The notes under the pieces: model-generated
The model's input: only the letters and a program-made list of their open reading frames with translations
What the model was told of the DNA's origin: nothing
Database searches by the model: none
Shown here: one piece after another, positions 14,582-23,901 of the stretch
How positions within the stretch are numbered: position 1 is the first letter of the stretch
How the letters are laid out: every line of letters starts with the position of its first letter
Source: Motiliproteus sp963974645
GTDB lineage: Bacteria > Pseudomonadota > Gammaproteobacteria > Pseudomonadales > Balneatricaceae
DNA: 64,000 nucleotides
Reading direction: 5' to 3'
Assembly: GCA_963974645.1 (NCBI GenBank)
Contig: CAXBEA010000002.1
Location: 1 to 64,000, forward strand
Position numbers and translations under genes: made by a program

Positions 14582-14630
14582 CGTTTCGGGTTGAGCGCTA
14601 ACGTTTCGGGTTGAGCGCTAACGTTTCGGG
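14571..14630 (+). repeat. Three tandem 20-bp copies overlapping the rlmD stop codon
   Basis: TTGAGCGCTAACGTTTCGGG occurs perfectly three times in a row, at 14571-14590, 14591-14610 and 14611-14630. The first copy contains the last three rlmD codons and its stop, so the other two are duplications of the gene end. The perfect identity suggests a recent event. Confidence 0.95.
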
Positions 14631-14706
14631 CATCCGTTTTTCGGGCATTGATTGTTCGAAAGTAACGGAGAATTAACAGAAACTCTCACAAGAGAGCCAG
14701 AGAACC

Positions 14707-14738
14707 CCTCTCGCAAGAGATGCTGCTTGCGAGAGAGG
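14707..14738. terminator. Stem-loop between convergent rlmD and ppaC
   Basis: CCTCTCGCAAG pairs with CTTGCGAGAG(AG)G with a loop of eight bases. It lies between two converging genes, so a terminator role is likely, but there is no clean T-run on either side. Confidence 0.45.
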
Positions 14739-14778
14739 TTCATGAGCAACCTAGAAGATAAGAAACCGCAGCAAAATA

Positions 14779-15699
14779 TCAGGCGAAGGCTTTTTCCAGT
14801 GGCGGAACAACCTGCTTTTTACGGCTGAGAACACCCTCAAGCCAAGCCTTACCCTCAATGATTGAGGTGTTGAAGGCCTTCTCTACCATCGTCAGATCCT
14901 CACCAACCACCAGCAGCTCGGAGCCCTCTCTCATGATATCGGTGAGTAGCAGGCAAACACTGTGGCGCCCGCCCTCCTGCTTAACCTGGGCGATATCGGC
15001 CTGCAGCGCCTCTTTAAGGCTATCGAACACCGATAGATCAACGGTTTCTAGCTGACCGATGCCCACCCTTTTTCCGTTCATTTCGAAATCTTTAAAGTCT
15101 CGCATCACCAATTCACGTACCGGCGTGCCGTCCACTTTGGACTTCACTTTGAACATCTCAACGCCGTAGGCTTTGTAATCGTCGATACCTGCAATCGCCG
15201 CCAGCGCTTCCACCGCCTTGATATCCAGGTCGGTGCAGGTTGGTGATTTAAAGATGACCGTATCACTAAGAATCGCGCTCATCATCACACCCGCGATCGC
15301 TTTGGGGATCTCGACATTGTAGTAATCGTACATCTCTTTGATGATGGTATTGGTACAGCCCACCGGACGAATCCAACACTCAAGCGGTGCCGAGGTGGTG
15401 ATATCCCCCAACTTGTGATGATCGACAATACCCAGAACCGTCGCTTCGGAAAGGTCATCAGGACTTAGGGCACGGTCGGAGTGGTCTACGATATAAACGT
15501 TTTCGCCGGCAAATGACGTTTTTAGCAGCGGCGCTTCCAAACCGAACCGATCAAGGATAAACGCAGTTTCAGGGTTGAGTTCTCCCTGACACGCAGCTAC
15601 CGCCTCCTCACCGATGGCGTTTTTAAGATACGCCAAGGCAAGCGCAGAACAGACTGAATCGCTATCCGGAATTTTGTGCCCAAGTACGTACGCAGTCAT
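14779..15699 (-). CDS. ppaC: Manganese-dependent inorganic pyrophosphatase
   Basis: 306-residue family II (DHH) pyrophosphatase, which splits PPi to two phosphates and needs Mn2+. Metal ligands are in GHKIPDSDS (His8, Asp12, Asp14), VDHSD and the DHHKLGD motif. The C-terminal DHHA2 part includes the GRHSVCLLLTDI stretch, and the conserved SRKKQVVPPLE end is present. Complete. Single gene, converging with rlmD. Confidence 0.93.
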   Translation of the reverse strand: MTAYVLGHKIPDSDSVCSALALAYLKNAIGEEAVAACQGELNPETAFILDRFGLEAPLLKTSFAGENVYIVDHSDRALSPDDLSEATVLGIVDHHKLGDITTSAPLECWIRPVGCTNTIIKEMYDYYNVEIPKAIAGVMMSAILSDTVIFKSPTCTDLDIKAVEALAAIAGIDDYKAYGVEMFKVKSKVDGTPVRELVMRDFKDFEMNGKRVGIGQLETVDLSVFDSLKEALQADIAQVKQEGGRHSVCLLLTDIMREGSELLVVGEDLTMVEKAFNTSIIEGKAWLEGVLSRKKQVVPPLEKAFA

Positions 15700-16042
15700 A
15701 ATTAGCTCCTATAAATTTGCGCGCACTATAACAAAAAAACACAGTGCCTCAGTCAAGACCTTGGTCGATTAAGTCATTTAGCGGAGAAAACTACGGTAGA
15801 AGGGTACAAATAGAGGACGATGTACGAGTCAGCTCTATGTTTACAGTCCCCATTTTTTTGCCCGGTTACAAAGCGCGAAATAACACCGTGGGAAACAGCA
15901 TCAATCCACGCTGGATGTTAACCCACAACAGGTTATGCTCTAATTAGTGGTGCTGAATTAACGACGACAAGGGATCTTCAGGATAAGAGCCACTCGCCGT
16001 TTCGCAGCACCGCACCGATACTTACATCGCAGGACAACACCG
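15700..16042. other. Divergent intergenic region ppaC / coiled-coil membrane protein
   Basis: About 340 bases without a credible gene. It should hold the promoters of both flanking genes: a TTGACT and a TATAGT are seen upstream of ppaC on the minus strand, but 20 bases apart, wider than usual. No repeat or RNA structure recognised. Confidence 0.4.
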
Positions 16043-16627
16043 ATGGCTGATAAAGGCAAAGACAAGAACAGAGAAGATGACCAAGAGAGTGCTCAAGCCC
16101 TGACGCCCGAAGACCGTATTAACAAACTCGAGAAAGACAGGTTAATCAGTAGGATTTTCATGGGGGTGTTATTGTTTGCCGTTATCGGCCTAACCTCCAC
16201 GCTAATATACAATTCAACCCAGGGCCCAGACCCTCTGACCTCCGAGAACAGCCGACGGCTCGAATCGATACAGCAAGAGATGACACAATTAAAAACCGCT
16301 CTGGAAGCAACCCAGACCTACAATGACAATGCCCAGCGGCTTGAGGGAAAACTGGATCGAATCATAGCAACGATTGAGCTGAATAATTTCACCGCATTAC
16401 GCAAACTCATGGTCGGACAGGAGGCTAGCTACCAGCAGTTCATAACCGCCCTGCAACAAGGGATGTACGATATATCCCGCATGGTTAAAGGTTCACGTAC
16501 CTGGTACGAGGTTTATAAAGAAGACCTGAATCTGGTTATTCGTGATAGCAAGGAGCGAGAGCAACAACTCAACAAGGGAGTTACAGCGCCCCTAAAACGC
16601 GAGATAGTGACCGATGCAAAGCAGTAG
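16043..16627 (+). CDS. Membrane-anchored coiled-coil protein of unknown function
   Basis: 194 residues. A charged cytoplasmic N-terminus (MADKGKDKNREDDQES) is followed by one membrane helix at about 36-58 (LISRIFMGVLLFAVIGLTST) and then a long helical region with heptad-like spacing (70-190). This predicts a type II protein with a periplasmic coiled coil. No catalytic motif and no family recognised. Stands alone between ppaC and an aldo/keto reductase on the opposite strand. Confidence 0.65.
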   Translation: MADKGKDKNREDDQESAQALTPEDRINKLEKDRLISRIFMGVLLFAVIGLTSTLIYNSTQGPDPLTSENSRRLESIQQEMTQLKTALEATQTYNDNAQRLEGKLDRIIATIELNNFTALRKLMVGQEASYQQFITALQQGMYDISRMVKGSRTWYEVYKEDLNLVIRDSKEREQQLNKGVTAPLKREIVTDAKQ

Positions 16628-16747
16628 TAGCGTTTTGTAGAAAGGAGCTTTGGCACAGACACAACAACTGCAAACAATTACTTAACAGATTTTATTAATG
16701 CGACTTAAATATCACGGATGATGTAAAAACGAGGAGAACCCAGGCCC

Positions 16748-17743
16748 TCAGCCCTGCTCGGAATCGATCGAAGCCATCACTGAATCGGTGTATCGAGTAC
16801 CAGCTACAGTCGTCTCATTGATAAGCTGGTCGAGCTCCGTTACCACCGACAGCGGCAACTCCAGACGGGCTGCCTGGGCATTCTCTCGCATGTAATGGCT
16901 ATGTTTCGTTCCGGGGATCGGAATCAGCTGATTATCGGTTCGGGCCAACAGCCATGCCAGCGCCAACTGAGCCAGGGTACAGCCCTGCTGAGCAGCAATA
17001 TCCGCCATGGGTACCAGCAAGCGACTGTTGGCTGCAAAGTTATCGGGCTCAAATCGGGGACGAGCAATCGTCAGGCGTATATCTTCTTCACCAAGCTGGT
17101 CGACATCGGTAGCCTTCCCGGTTAAAAAGCCGCGACCCAGGGGTGAAAAAGGCACAAAACTGACCCCCAACTCTTCACACGCAGCCAAGATAGAACGCTC
17201 GGGGGTGCGCGACCACAGCGAATATTCTGACTGAAGCGCGCTGATAGGATGTTCTCGATGCGCTCGGCGCAGGGTTTCGGTACTGACCTCAGACAACCCC
17301 AGGGCGCGAATTTTTCCCTGGCGTAACAGCTCGCCTAACGCCCCCACACTCTCTTCAACCGGCACATCCGGATCCAGACGATGGAGGTAATACAGATCAA
17401 TCTCATCCATCTGCAGCCGTCGCAGACTCTGCTCGCACTCCCGCTTAAGCACCTCGGGCCTTCCATTAACCCTAGGCTTACCGCCGGCATCTTTTGACAG
17501 CCCGCATTTACTGGCTAAGATAAACTCCTGCCGCCGTCCTTTAAGCGCGCGACCCAACAGTCGCTCGTTATGCCCATCGCCGTACATCGCCGCTGTATCA
17601 AAAAAACGATAGCCAACACCCAGCGCCTCCTGCAATAACAGCTCCGAGGTTTCGTCATCCGCAGCACCGTAGCCTGACGACATATTCATACAGCCCAAGC
17701 CAAGGGCAGAGACTTCAAAGGGACCAAGCTTGCGGCTGTGCAT
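16748..17743 (-). CDS. Aldo/keto reductase
   Basis: 331 residues from the ATG at 17743, chosen because the family motif begins directly (MHSRKLGPFEVSALGLGCMNMS) and TTGGAG lies just upstream. The NADPH-dependent aldo/keto reductase tetrad is present: Asp49 and Tyr54 in FDTAAMYGDG, Lys79 in ASKCG and His121 in YYLHRLD. The GIPGTKH-like cofactor segment (LIPIPGTKHSHYMREN) is also present. The substrate cannot be told. Divergent from the TSUP gene. Confidence 0.88.
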   Translation of the reverse strand: MHSRKLGPFEVSALGLGCMNMSSGYGAADDETSELLLQEALGVGYRFFDTAAMYGDGHNERLLGRALKGRRQEFILASKCGLSKDAGGKPRVNGRPEVLKRECEQSLRRLQMDEIDLYYLHRLDPDVPVEESVGALGELLRQGKIRALGLSEVSTETLRRAHREHPISALQSEYSLWSRTPERSILAACEELGVSFVPFSPLGRGFLTGKATDVDQLGEEDIRLTIARPRFEPDNFAANSRLLVPMADIAAQQGCTLAQLALAWLLARTDNQLIPIPGTKHSHYMRENAQAARLELPLSVVTELDQLINETTVAGTRYTDSVMASIDSEQG

Positions 17744-17889
17744 ATCGACTCCAAAAAAATGATGTGTGCTGCTATAGACGATCCTCTCTACATTTATAAT
17801 ACCGCGTTTCAAGCGAATCTCGCGCCCCTATATCGGGGCTATGATAGGATCCACCACTCTATTGACGACTCTCTTCTGGCCGCTTCGCT

Positions 17890-18663
17890 ATGACTGTTGA
17901 ACTTGTATTACTTTTTATTGCTGGGCTGTTTGGCGGAGTCCTTAACTCCATCGCAGGCGGAGGAAGCTTCATCACTTTTCCGATGCTCTTGTTTGTGGGT
18001 ATCCCGCCGATCAGCGCCAATGCAACCAACACTTTTGCTTCCTGCGCAGGGTATATGAGCGGCACTTATGCGTTCCGCAAAGACCTCTATGCTCACAAAC
18101 ATGAACTGCCTCGAATAATTCTGATCAGTCTGATCGGTGGCGTTCTGGGTTCATGGCTGCTGCTGCAGACCCCTGAAGCCCTGTTTCGAGAAGCTATCCC
18201 CTGGCTATTATTGTTTGCAACCCTGCTTTTTAGCTTCGGTGGACAACTTAACGGATTATTGAAAAGGCTCGCATCAAGGCACAGGCATGCCTCAGCAGCG
18301 GGTGCAATACTCTTGTCCATCTTGTTGCTCGGAGTATCTATTTACGGAGGATTTTTTAATGCAGGACTGGGAATTATCACGCTGAGTTATTTAGCGTTAG
18401 CAGGCCATACCAACATCAATGCAATGAACGGTCTGAAGCTCCTTGTCTCCACCTCAGTCTCTTTAGTCGCCATTGCAGTGTTTATTTATAACGATGCTAT
18501 CGCCTGGTACGAAGGCACGATCGTGTTGATGGGAACCCTAGTGGGTGGCTTTGTTGCAGCGCATATCTCCCGCCAATTACCCCAGCAGCTTGTTCGCAAC
18601 CTTGTCATCATTGCTAGCAGCGGCATAACCCTGTATTTCTTCTACGCCATCTATGCGCAATAA
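17890..18663 (+). CDS. TSUP-family (TauE/SafE) membrane transporter
   Basis: 257 residues, almost entirely membrane helices (about eight). The N-terminal GLFGGVLNSIAGGGSFITFPMLL is the TauE/SafE signature, repeated in the second half as GGFFNAGLGIITLSYLALAGH, the usual internal duplication of the family. These proteins export sulfite, sulfoacetate or other small anions; the substrate here is not evident. Single gene, divergent from the aldo/keto reductase. Confidence 0.85.
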   Translation: MTVELVLLFIAGLFGGVLNSIAGGGSFITFPMLLFVGIPPISANATNTFASCAGYMSGTYAFRKDLYAHKHELPRIILISLIGGVLGSWLLLQTPEALFREAIPWLLLFATLLFSFGGQLNGLLKRLASRHRHASAAGAILLSILLLGVSIYGGFFNAGLGIITLSYLALAGHTNINAMNGLKLLVSTSVSLVAIAVFIYNDAIAWYEGTIVLMGTLVGGFVAAHISRQLPQQLVRNLVIIASSGITLYFFYAIYAQ

Positions 18664-18747
18664 ACACTAAAGCCCATACGATTAAACATCTACCGAAGCG
18701 CTACCCATCAAAAACTAAACCGTAAAAACTAAACATAACGCTTGATA

Positions 18748-18963
18748 TTAGTGCGTTTTAGTTTGCTCCTCTATCATCAATCGCTGCTTATCCGCCGCAT
18801 CCTGCAGCATCTGCTCCACACCTTTAGCCTTCTCCAGCGCATCTGCCTGAACCTGAAACAGCTGATCCTGCTTAGGCGGTGCTTGAACGTTCGTATCCTC
18901 TCCGCCAGAACAACCACCAATGAAGATCAATAGCGTTGCGCCCAGCCCCTGTAGCCTGTTCAT
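18748..18963 (-). CDS. Small predicted lipoprotein
   Basis: 71 residues from the ATG at 18963. A signal sequence MNRLQGLGATLLIFIGGC ends in a lipobox-like Ile-Gly-Gly-Cys, followed by SGGEDTN and a helical Gln/Lys/Glu-rich tail. GGAG lies 11 bases upstream. It follows the yceH gene by 17 bases on the same strand. No known function; probably outer-membrane lipid-anchored. Confidence 0.6.
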   Translation of the reverse strand: MNRLQGLGATLLIFIGGCSGGEDTNVQAPPKQDQLFQVQADALEKAKGVEQMLQDAADKQRLMIEEQTKTH

Positions 18964-18980
18964 GGGTATAAATCTCCAGA

Positions 18981-19649
18981 TCAATTAAGTAATTCATCAA
19001 GCATCGCCTTAACCTCGGCTAGCTCTTGTCGCAGCGTGACGACTTCTGCCTCCAGAGCCACAATGCGATCGTTGTCTATCTCAGCCATGCTCGTGGCGGC
19101 AACGGTTGATTCCGACTTAGCGGTCGTCGCCAGATCCAGATCGCCACTTAACAGATGGGCGTAGCGGGACTCTCGCTTTCCAGGCTCTCGCTCCATCCGG
19201 GCGACAAAGGGACCATCGAGCCGCTGTTGAAGCGACGTCAAGACCGCCTCCACCTCATGCACATCATCAAAATCACACAACCGCTGAGTCCGGCTACGCA
19301 GCTCGCCCGGGGTTTGATAGCCACGCAGAAACAGCACAGAGATTATTGCCAATTCCTGCTCGGTAAATTTAAGTTCGCTGAATTCGGTATTGCAAAAACG
19401 GTGATGGTACTTAACCACGCGACTGCCAAAACCAGATTCTTCACGGATAAGATGCTTGCTTCTCAGTTCGTCGAGTGTTTCTTGAACATCCAATTCGGAC
19501 AGCTCTAACACAGGATCACGATTACTTTTTTGGTTACAGGCCAGCACCAGTGCATTGAGTGATAAGGGGTACTGGTCAGGCGTGGTTTTCTGTTTTTCTA
19601 TCAAGCAACCAATTACACGGGTCTGATTGAGGGTCAAATTCATATCCAC
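18981..19649 (-). CDS. yceH: YceH-family (DUF480/UPF0502) protein
   Basis: 222 residues. N-terminal DUF480 winged-helix region: LTLNQTRVIGCLIEKQKTTPDQYPLSLNALVLACNQKSNRDPVL, then RGYQTPGELRSRTQRLCDF. The C-terminal tail (about 185-222) is a short coiled coil (IVALEAEVVTLRQELAEVKAMLDEL) common in this family. Function is poorly known; a DNA-binding role is implied by the fold only. Complete. Confidence 0.88.
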   Translation of the reverse strand: MDMNLTLNQTRVIGCLIEKQKTTPDQYPLSLNALVLACNQKSNRDPVLELSELDVQETLDELRSKHLIREESGFGSRVVKYHHRFCNTEFSELKFTEQELAIISVLFLRGYQTPGELRSRTQRLCDFDDVHEVEAVLTSLQQRLDGPFVARMEREPGKRESRYAHLLSGDLDLATTAKSESTVAATSMAEIDNDRIVALEAEVVTLRQELAEVKAMLDELLN

Positions 19650-19726
19650 CAGGGTGCTCCTTATTAACTAAAATAGATTCCGGCTTTTCAGCCATCTCAA
19701 GATTTTATTGCAACGTTACATACGCT

Positions 19727-20860
19727 CTACTCAGGGCGTGCTCTCAAGATTTTACCGCTATCTGTGGACAGGTAGAGCCAGCCTTCAGGACTCTGGGCCA
19801 GAGCTCGAATCCGCTCATTGAGTGATTCAAACCAACGCAGCTCTTTCAGCGGCAGGCCGTTTTCATCCAGAACAATCTGATTCAGATGGGCCAGCTTCAA
19901 AGCCCCTGCAAATAGACTTCCACGCCAAGCGGGAAAAGCGTCGCCGTTGTAGAGCACCAGGCTGCCAGGGGCAATGGAGGGTATATACACTTTGACCGGC
20001 GCTTCCATACCCTCTTTGTGGGTGCCCTCCCCAACGCTGACAGGCCCCCAATACTCTTTCCCGAATGAAATAATCGGCCAACCATAATTCCTCCCTCGCT
20101 GAATCAGGTTGATCTCATCTCCGCCTCGAGGCCCGTGTTCGATCTCCCATAGCCGCTGATGCTTCAGATCATACGCCAACCCTTGCGGATTGCGGTGGCC
20201 GTAACTCCAAATCTCATCGAGCACATCAGCACGGTCTACAAAGGGGTTATCACTGGGAACTCGACCATCACGGTACAACCGCAAGATCGACCCGGCGTGA
20301 TTACTAAGGTCTTGCCCATTAGGGCGCTCGCCTCTATCACCGACACTGACAAAAAGATGATCCTGGTTATCAAAAGCAATGCGACTGCCAAAATGGTGAC
20401 TCGTAGAAGTTGCAGAACGCGTCAGCAACAGCTCCTGCCACTTACTCAGGCGTGTCGATGCCCCATTGAGCGGATGGAGCTGGGCCCGGGCCAGTGCTGT
20501 AACACCTTTCCCTGCAAGACTTTTGCTGTAGCTGAAATAAACCCAGCCACCGGGTTGGTAGTCAGGAGGCACGGCCACATCGAGCAAACCACCCTGGCCG
20601 GAGGCAAACACCGGGGGTACCCCTGCCACGTTCGACTGCATCCCCGTCTGGGTATCGATCAACAACAGCCGCCCCTGGCGTTCGCTAACCAGAAGCTGGT
20701 GCGCATCGACGAAAGCCATACCCCAGGGGATACCTAAGCCTTCAACAAGCTGCTCGAGTACAACAGCCACCCCCTCTTGCTGTTCGCGCAGCAGCTCTTT
20801 GGCATAGCTCAGAGAGCTGAGCCAAAACAGTACAAACCAAACTAATAACCTTAGGTTTCT
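19727..20860 (-). CDS. Periplasmic PQQ-dependent sugar dehydrogenase (soluble aldose dehydrogenase family)
   Basis: 377 residues from the ATG at 20860, where a signal peptide begins (MRNLRLLVWFVLFWLSSLSYA). Six-bladed propeller of the YliI/Gdh-B type. Characteristic segments are LEQLVEGLGIPWGMAFVD, GGLLDVAVPPDYQ, HHFGSRIAFD, SYGHRNPQGLAYD, LWEIEHGPRGGDEIN and GRNYGWPIISFGKEYWGP, which contain the PQQ and Ca2+ contacts. It oxidises aldoses in the periplasm. No PQQ synthesis genes are in the window. Confidence 0.88.
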   Translation of the reverse strand, partial: RNLRLLVWFVLFWLSSLSYAKELLREQQEGVAVVLEQLVEGLGIPWGMAFVDAHQLLVSERQGRLLLIDTQTGMQSNVAGVPPVFASGQGGLLDVAVPPDYQPGGWVYFSYSKSLAGKGVTALARAQLHPLNGASTRLSKWQELLLTRSATSTSHHFGSRIAFDNQDHLFVSVGDRGERPNGQDLSNHAGSILRLYRDGRVPSDNPFVDRADVLDEIWSYGHRNPQGLAYDLKHQRLWEIEHGPRGGDEINLIQRGRNYGWPIISFGKEYWGPVSVGEGTHKEGMEAPVKVYIPSIAPGSLVLYNGDAFPAWRGSLFAGALKLAHLNQIVLDENGLPLKELRWFESLNERIRALAQSPEGWLYLSTDSGKILRARPE

Positions 20861-20911
20861 CATCTGAAAGCCCTTATCTGCCATTAACACAGATCAGTCT
20901 AGAACATACGG

Positions 20912-22639
20912 CTAGCACTCTTTAGCTGCAGCTATCGCCAACGCTGCTGCCAGGGTCGGTGAAAATATCAACCGGGAGGGTTGCGGCTGAATTTTGGCTC
21001 GGGCAATGGTTTTGAGGGGCTGAAACTGCAGGTCTGCGACTATCACCAGAACGCCCTCATCGCCCCAACGTTCGACCAGTTTACCCATCGCCGATAACCC
21101 ACCTACATCCAGGATGGTCACCGCATCCATATACAAAATAATCCCCTTCTTATTCTGGGCCAGCTGCTCCAGCTCTCCGAACACTCGATCCGCTGCGGCA
21201 AAAAACAGTGGGCCGTTAATCTTGTAGACTGCCCAGCCGCTGGGTAAGGGATCGGGCACATGCTTGCGGTCAGCGGTGACCTCAGAAATACGGGTCATCC
21301 CGGCAATATCCTTCATAAACAGCACCGAAGCCAACAGCACACCAAAGCTGATCGCCACCACCATATCCACCAACACCGTCAGCCCAAAACAGGTCAATAA
21401 CACCAAAATATCACTCGTGGGGGCTTTGCGGAGGATATCGACGGCTTTATGCGCCTCGCTCATATTCCAGGCAACCACCAGCAACAATGCGGCCATTGAA
21501 GCCATAGGGATATAGGCCAGCCAGGGAGCGAGCAGCAACACACTGACCAGCACCACCAACGCATGGGTAATACTGGAAATAGGTGAGGTTGCTCCGGCTT
21601 TAAAATTGGCCGCAGAACGCGCCAGTGCAGCGGTAGCGGTGATACCACCAAAAAAAGGCGTAATCAGGTTACCCACACCCTGTCCCAGCAACTCACCGTT
21701 GGAATGATGGCGTTTACCCGACATGCCATCGAGCACCACCGCACAGAGCAATGACTCTATGGCGCCTAACATCGCGATAGAAAAGGCTGCAGGCAGCAGC
21801 GAGAATAATCTTTCCAGGGTCCAATCGACGGCGACACCCTCGGGACCCGGTTGATTCCAGGGCCAGGTCAATTCCGGCAGGATCGCAGGAATCCCCTGAC
21901 CTAGCGAACCATCCGGGAGAGTAAAACTAAACCGCGAACCTATGGTATCAACAGACCCACCAAACTGAGCCACTAACAACGCCAGCCCCACCCCCAGCAG
22001 TACCGCTGGAAGGTGCCCAGGAATCGGGGTTCGCAGTCTAGGCCAGAGCAGCAACATCGCCAGCGTTGCCGCACCGATAAGCAAATCAGGAAGCTGCACG
22101 AAAGCCAAACCCTGACTGATGGCGCTAAGTTTACCCAGGTAGTTCTCAGGCATCCGCTCGATCCCGAGGCCCAAAAAATCATTGAGTTGCAACGTCGCGA
22201 TGACCACTGCAATGCCTGCGGTAAATCCCAACGTAACCGGCTCGGGGATATATTCGATCAAACGCCCCAGTCGAGCCAGAGCCATCACCACCAACATACA
22301 ACCGGCCATGATCGAGGCGATCAGCAAACCACTGAGGCCAAATTGCTCGGATATGGGAAACAAAATAACGATAAAGGCTGCCGTAGGCCCGGAAACACTG
22401 AAGCGAGAACCACCGCTAATCGCAATCAGCAAACCGGCGATGATTGCGGTATACAAACCATGCTGGGGGGGTACGCCCGATGCGATCGCCAACGCCATCG
22501 CCAATGGGATGGCGATAATACCAACCGTTATTCCGGCGATAATATCCTGGTTTAACGCCTTACGGCTGTAACCTTCGCGCCAACATTCACGCAGAGCGCT
22601 ACCAAACTGCACACTGGTTAGATGACGACGATGGGGCAT
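20912..22639 (-). CDS. SulP-family anion transporter with STAS domain
   Basis: 575 residues. The N-terminal Sulfate_transp domain has about 12-14 helices: NQDIIAGITVGIIAIPLAMALAIASGVPPQHGLYTAIIAG is the SulP signature and SVSGPTAAF the substrate-binding segment. A C-terminal STAS domain spans about 455-565 (KINGPLFFAAADRVFGEL…YMDAVTILDVGGLSAM). It imports sulfate, bicarbonate or dicarboxylates as in DauA; the substrate here is open. AAGGA lies eight bases before the ATG. The preceding sugar dehydrogenase gene begins only about 50 bases downstream of its stop. Confidence 0.9.
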   Translation of the reverse strand: MPHRRHLTSVQFGSALRECWREGYSRKALNQDIIAGITVGIIAIPLAMALAIASGVPPQHGLYTAIIAGLLIAISGGSRFSVSGPTAAFIVILFPISEQFGLSGLLIASIMAGCMLVVMALARLGRLIEYIPEPVTLGFTAGIAVVIATLQLNDFLGLGIERMPENYLGKLSAISQGLAFVQLPDLLIGAATLAMLLLWPRLRTPIPGHLPAVLLGVGLALLVAQFGGSVDTIGSRFSFTLPDGSLGQGIPAILPELTWPWNQPGPEGVAVDWTLERLFSLLPAAFSIAMLGAIESLLCAVVLDGMSGKRHHSNGELLGQGVGNLITPFFGGITATAALARSAANFKAGATSPISSITHALVVLVSVLLLAPWLAYIPMASMAALLLVVAWNMSEAHKAVDILRKAPTSDILVLLTCFGLTVLVDMVVAISFGVLLASVLFMKDIAGMTRISEVTADRKHVPDPLPSGWAVYKINGPLFFAAADRVFGELEQLAQNKKGIILYMDAVTILDVGGLSAMGKLVERWGDEGVLVIVADLQFQPLKTIARAKIQPQPSRLIFSPTLAAALAIAAAKEC

Positions 22640-22797
22640 TCGGGATAATCCTTACATAGCAGGGCGGGCACGCCATTAGCAAACAAGCATGCAGACCCGC
22701 ACAGTGTACGAGCAGAACCTAGCAGCAAACAATCATGAGGGGTTAACCTATAGTCGATGCATTGACTGCAGACGCTACCTAATCCGCCCTGCATGGC

Positions 22798-22998
22798 TTA
22801 CTCGTTCTCCCGGCGAACCTCCATCCGCTGCAGAACATTGTCGTCATCTAATTCGACGATCACCGTCATCGGCTGGCAGCAGACCTGGCAATCCTCCACA
22901 TATTCAGCATCCGGTTCAGACCCATCGACCAAAATCGAGAACTGCTCGCTGCAATAGGGGCAGGTGATGGAATGCTCGATCAACATATTGATACTCAT
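22798..22998 (-). CDS. CPXCG-motif cysteine-rich protein
   Basis: 66 residues. Two Cys pairs, Cys13/Cys16 (TCPYCSEQF) and Cys37/Cys40-Cys41 (EDCQVCCQPM), spaced as in the small CPXCG family, suggest a zinc ribbon. The SEPDAEYVEDC stretch is conserved in that family. Start ATG at 22998 with GAGGTCG upstream. Function unknown. Confidence 0.8.
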   Translation of the reverse strand: MSINMLIEHSITCPYCSEQFSILVDGSEPDAEYVEDCQVCCQPMTVIVELDDDNVLQRMEVRRENE

Positions 22999-23135
22999 AG
23001 CGACCTCCTCGGTTGTCCGTTAAGCATGGCACATGCCGCAGAGCATGCATCGCCCTGATCTGCAGCCATCGTTCTTCTGGCCTAAATCGGGTATACTAGT
23101 CGGTCAATTTATAGCTAGTGGTCAACCCCGTGGTC

Positions 23136-23453
23136 ATGACTCGCCGTCCAGACAAAGCCCAGATACGTGATGAGATCGATCGAAAGGTGCGTGAATTTGT
23201 TATCAATGGCGGCACCATCAGCCAGGTCAAACAGGGCGAGACAGGCCTAGGCATCAAAGGCTTATTGAATCCTAACGGCTTTGTTGAGCGTCCGCGTGAC
23301 AGCCGCACACCCGTCAGCGATGTTGTAGCTAGCATAGAGGTTCGCCGTAACCCCAAAGCCAACAGCACTGTTCAACGTCCCAAAAGACCGCGTAAAAAGA
23401 TGCTTTTTGATGATTTCGGCGAGCCGCTTCGCTGGGTTTGGGTTGAGGAATAG
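23136..23453 (+). CDS. Conserved small basic protein of unknown function
   Basis: 105 residues from the ATG at 23136; a GTG at 23118 in the same frame is possible, and neither has a strong ribosome site. The N-terminal helical segment RDEIDRKVREFVINGGTISQV resembles in layout the helix-then-Gly-Gly region of SutA-like proteins, but this is only a loose likeness. The C-terminal half is Arg/Lys-rich (RPKRPRKKMLFDDFGEPLRWVWVEE). No transmembrane segment. Confidence 0.55.
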   Translation: MTRRPDKAQIRDEIDRKVREFVINGGTISQVKQGETGLGIKGLLNPNGFVERPRDSRTPVSDVVASIEVRRNPKANSTVQRPKRPRKKMLFDDFGEPLRWVWVEE

Positions 23454-23901
23454 CGGCTTAAGAAATGGCACGGAGTTAGGGTTGCCCACCCTATAGAACG
23501 ACTACCGAAATACTCTCTGTAATCTTTACTCCTGCTGCCGTGCGGCCATTCAGCTGTACCCACTCCATTCTCTTTGCGATACAAGTAGCACCCTGTCGCC
23601 GAAAAAATCGATGTCTGCTCACCTCGGTACGATAACTGTTGCCTGCGGCTCTACTTCCCACACTTCTCAGGCTCACCTCAGAGACTAGAGGCGGCAAGGA
23701 CATCACCCCCTCCTCACAATCTGCATCACCGGTACCAAAGTCGCAACAACTCAGCCCCATCGGCTTATTGCCGGGAAATAGCCCTCCGCCTACTCTGGAT
23801 CTTAACTATTTGTAGCAACCCATTGTTGTAGCTGATTGTTTTAGCTAATGGTTGCCGTTAATGGATACACAAACCTGTCAAATAACATGAAGGAACTCCC
23901 T
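23454..23901. other. Intergenic region, no gene recognised
   Basis: About 450 bases. An 89-codon minus-strand frame (23491-23760) has no ribosome site, no family and an odd composition, so it is not called. The right end holds the ribosome binding site of the next gene (AAGGAA at 23890-23895). Confidence 0.4.

Noticed and set aside
15744..15947. 67-codon plus-strand frame upstream of the coiled-coil protein
   Set aside because: Lies in a divergent promoter region and has no ribosome site or family.
23491..23760. 89-codon minus-strand frame
   Set aside because: No ribosome binding site, no recognisable family, Arg-rich odd composition; a faint likeness to a pilin-type C-terminus could not be supported.
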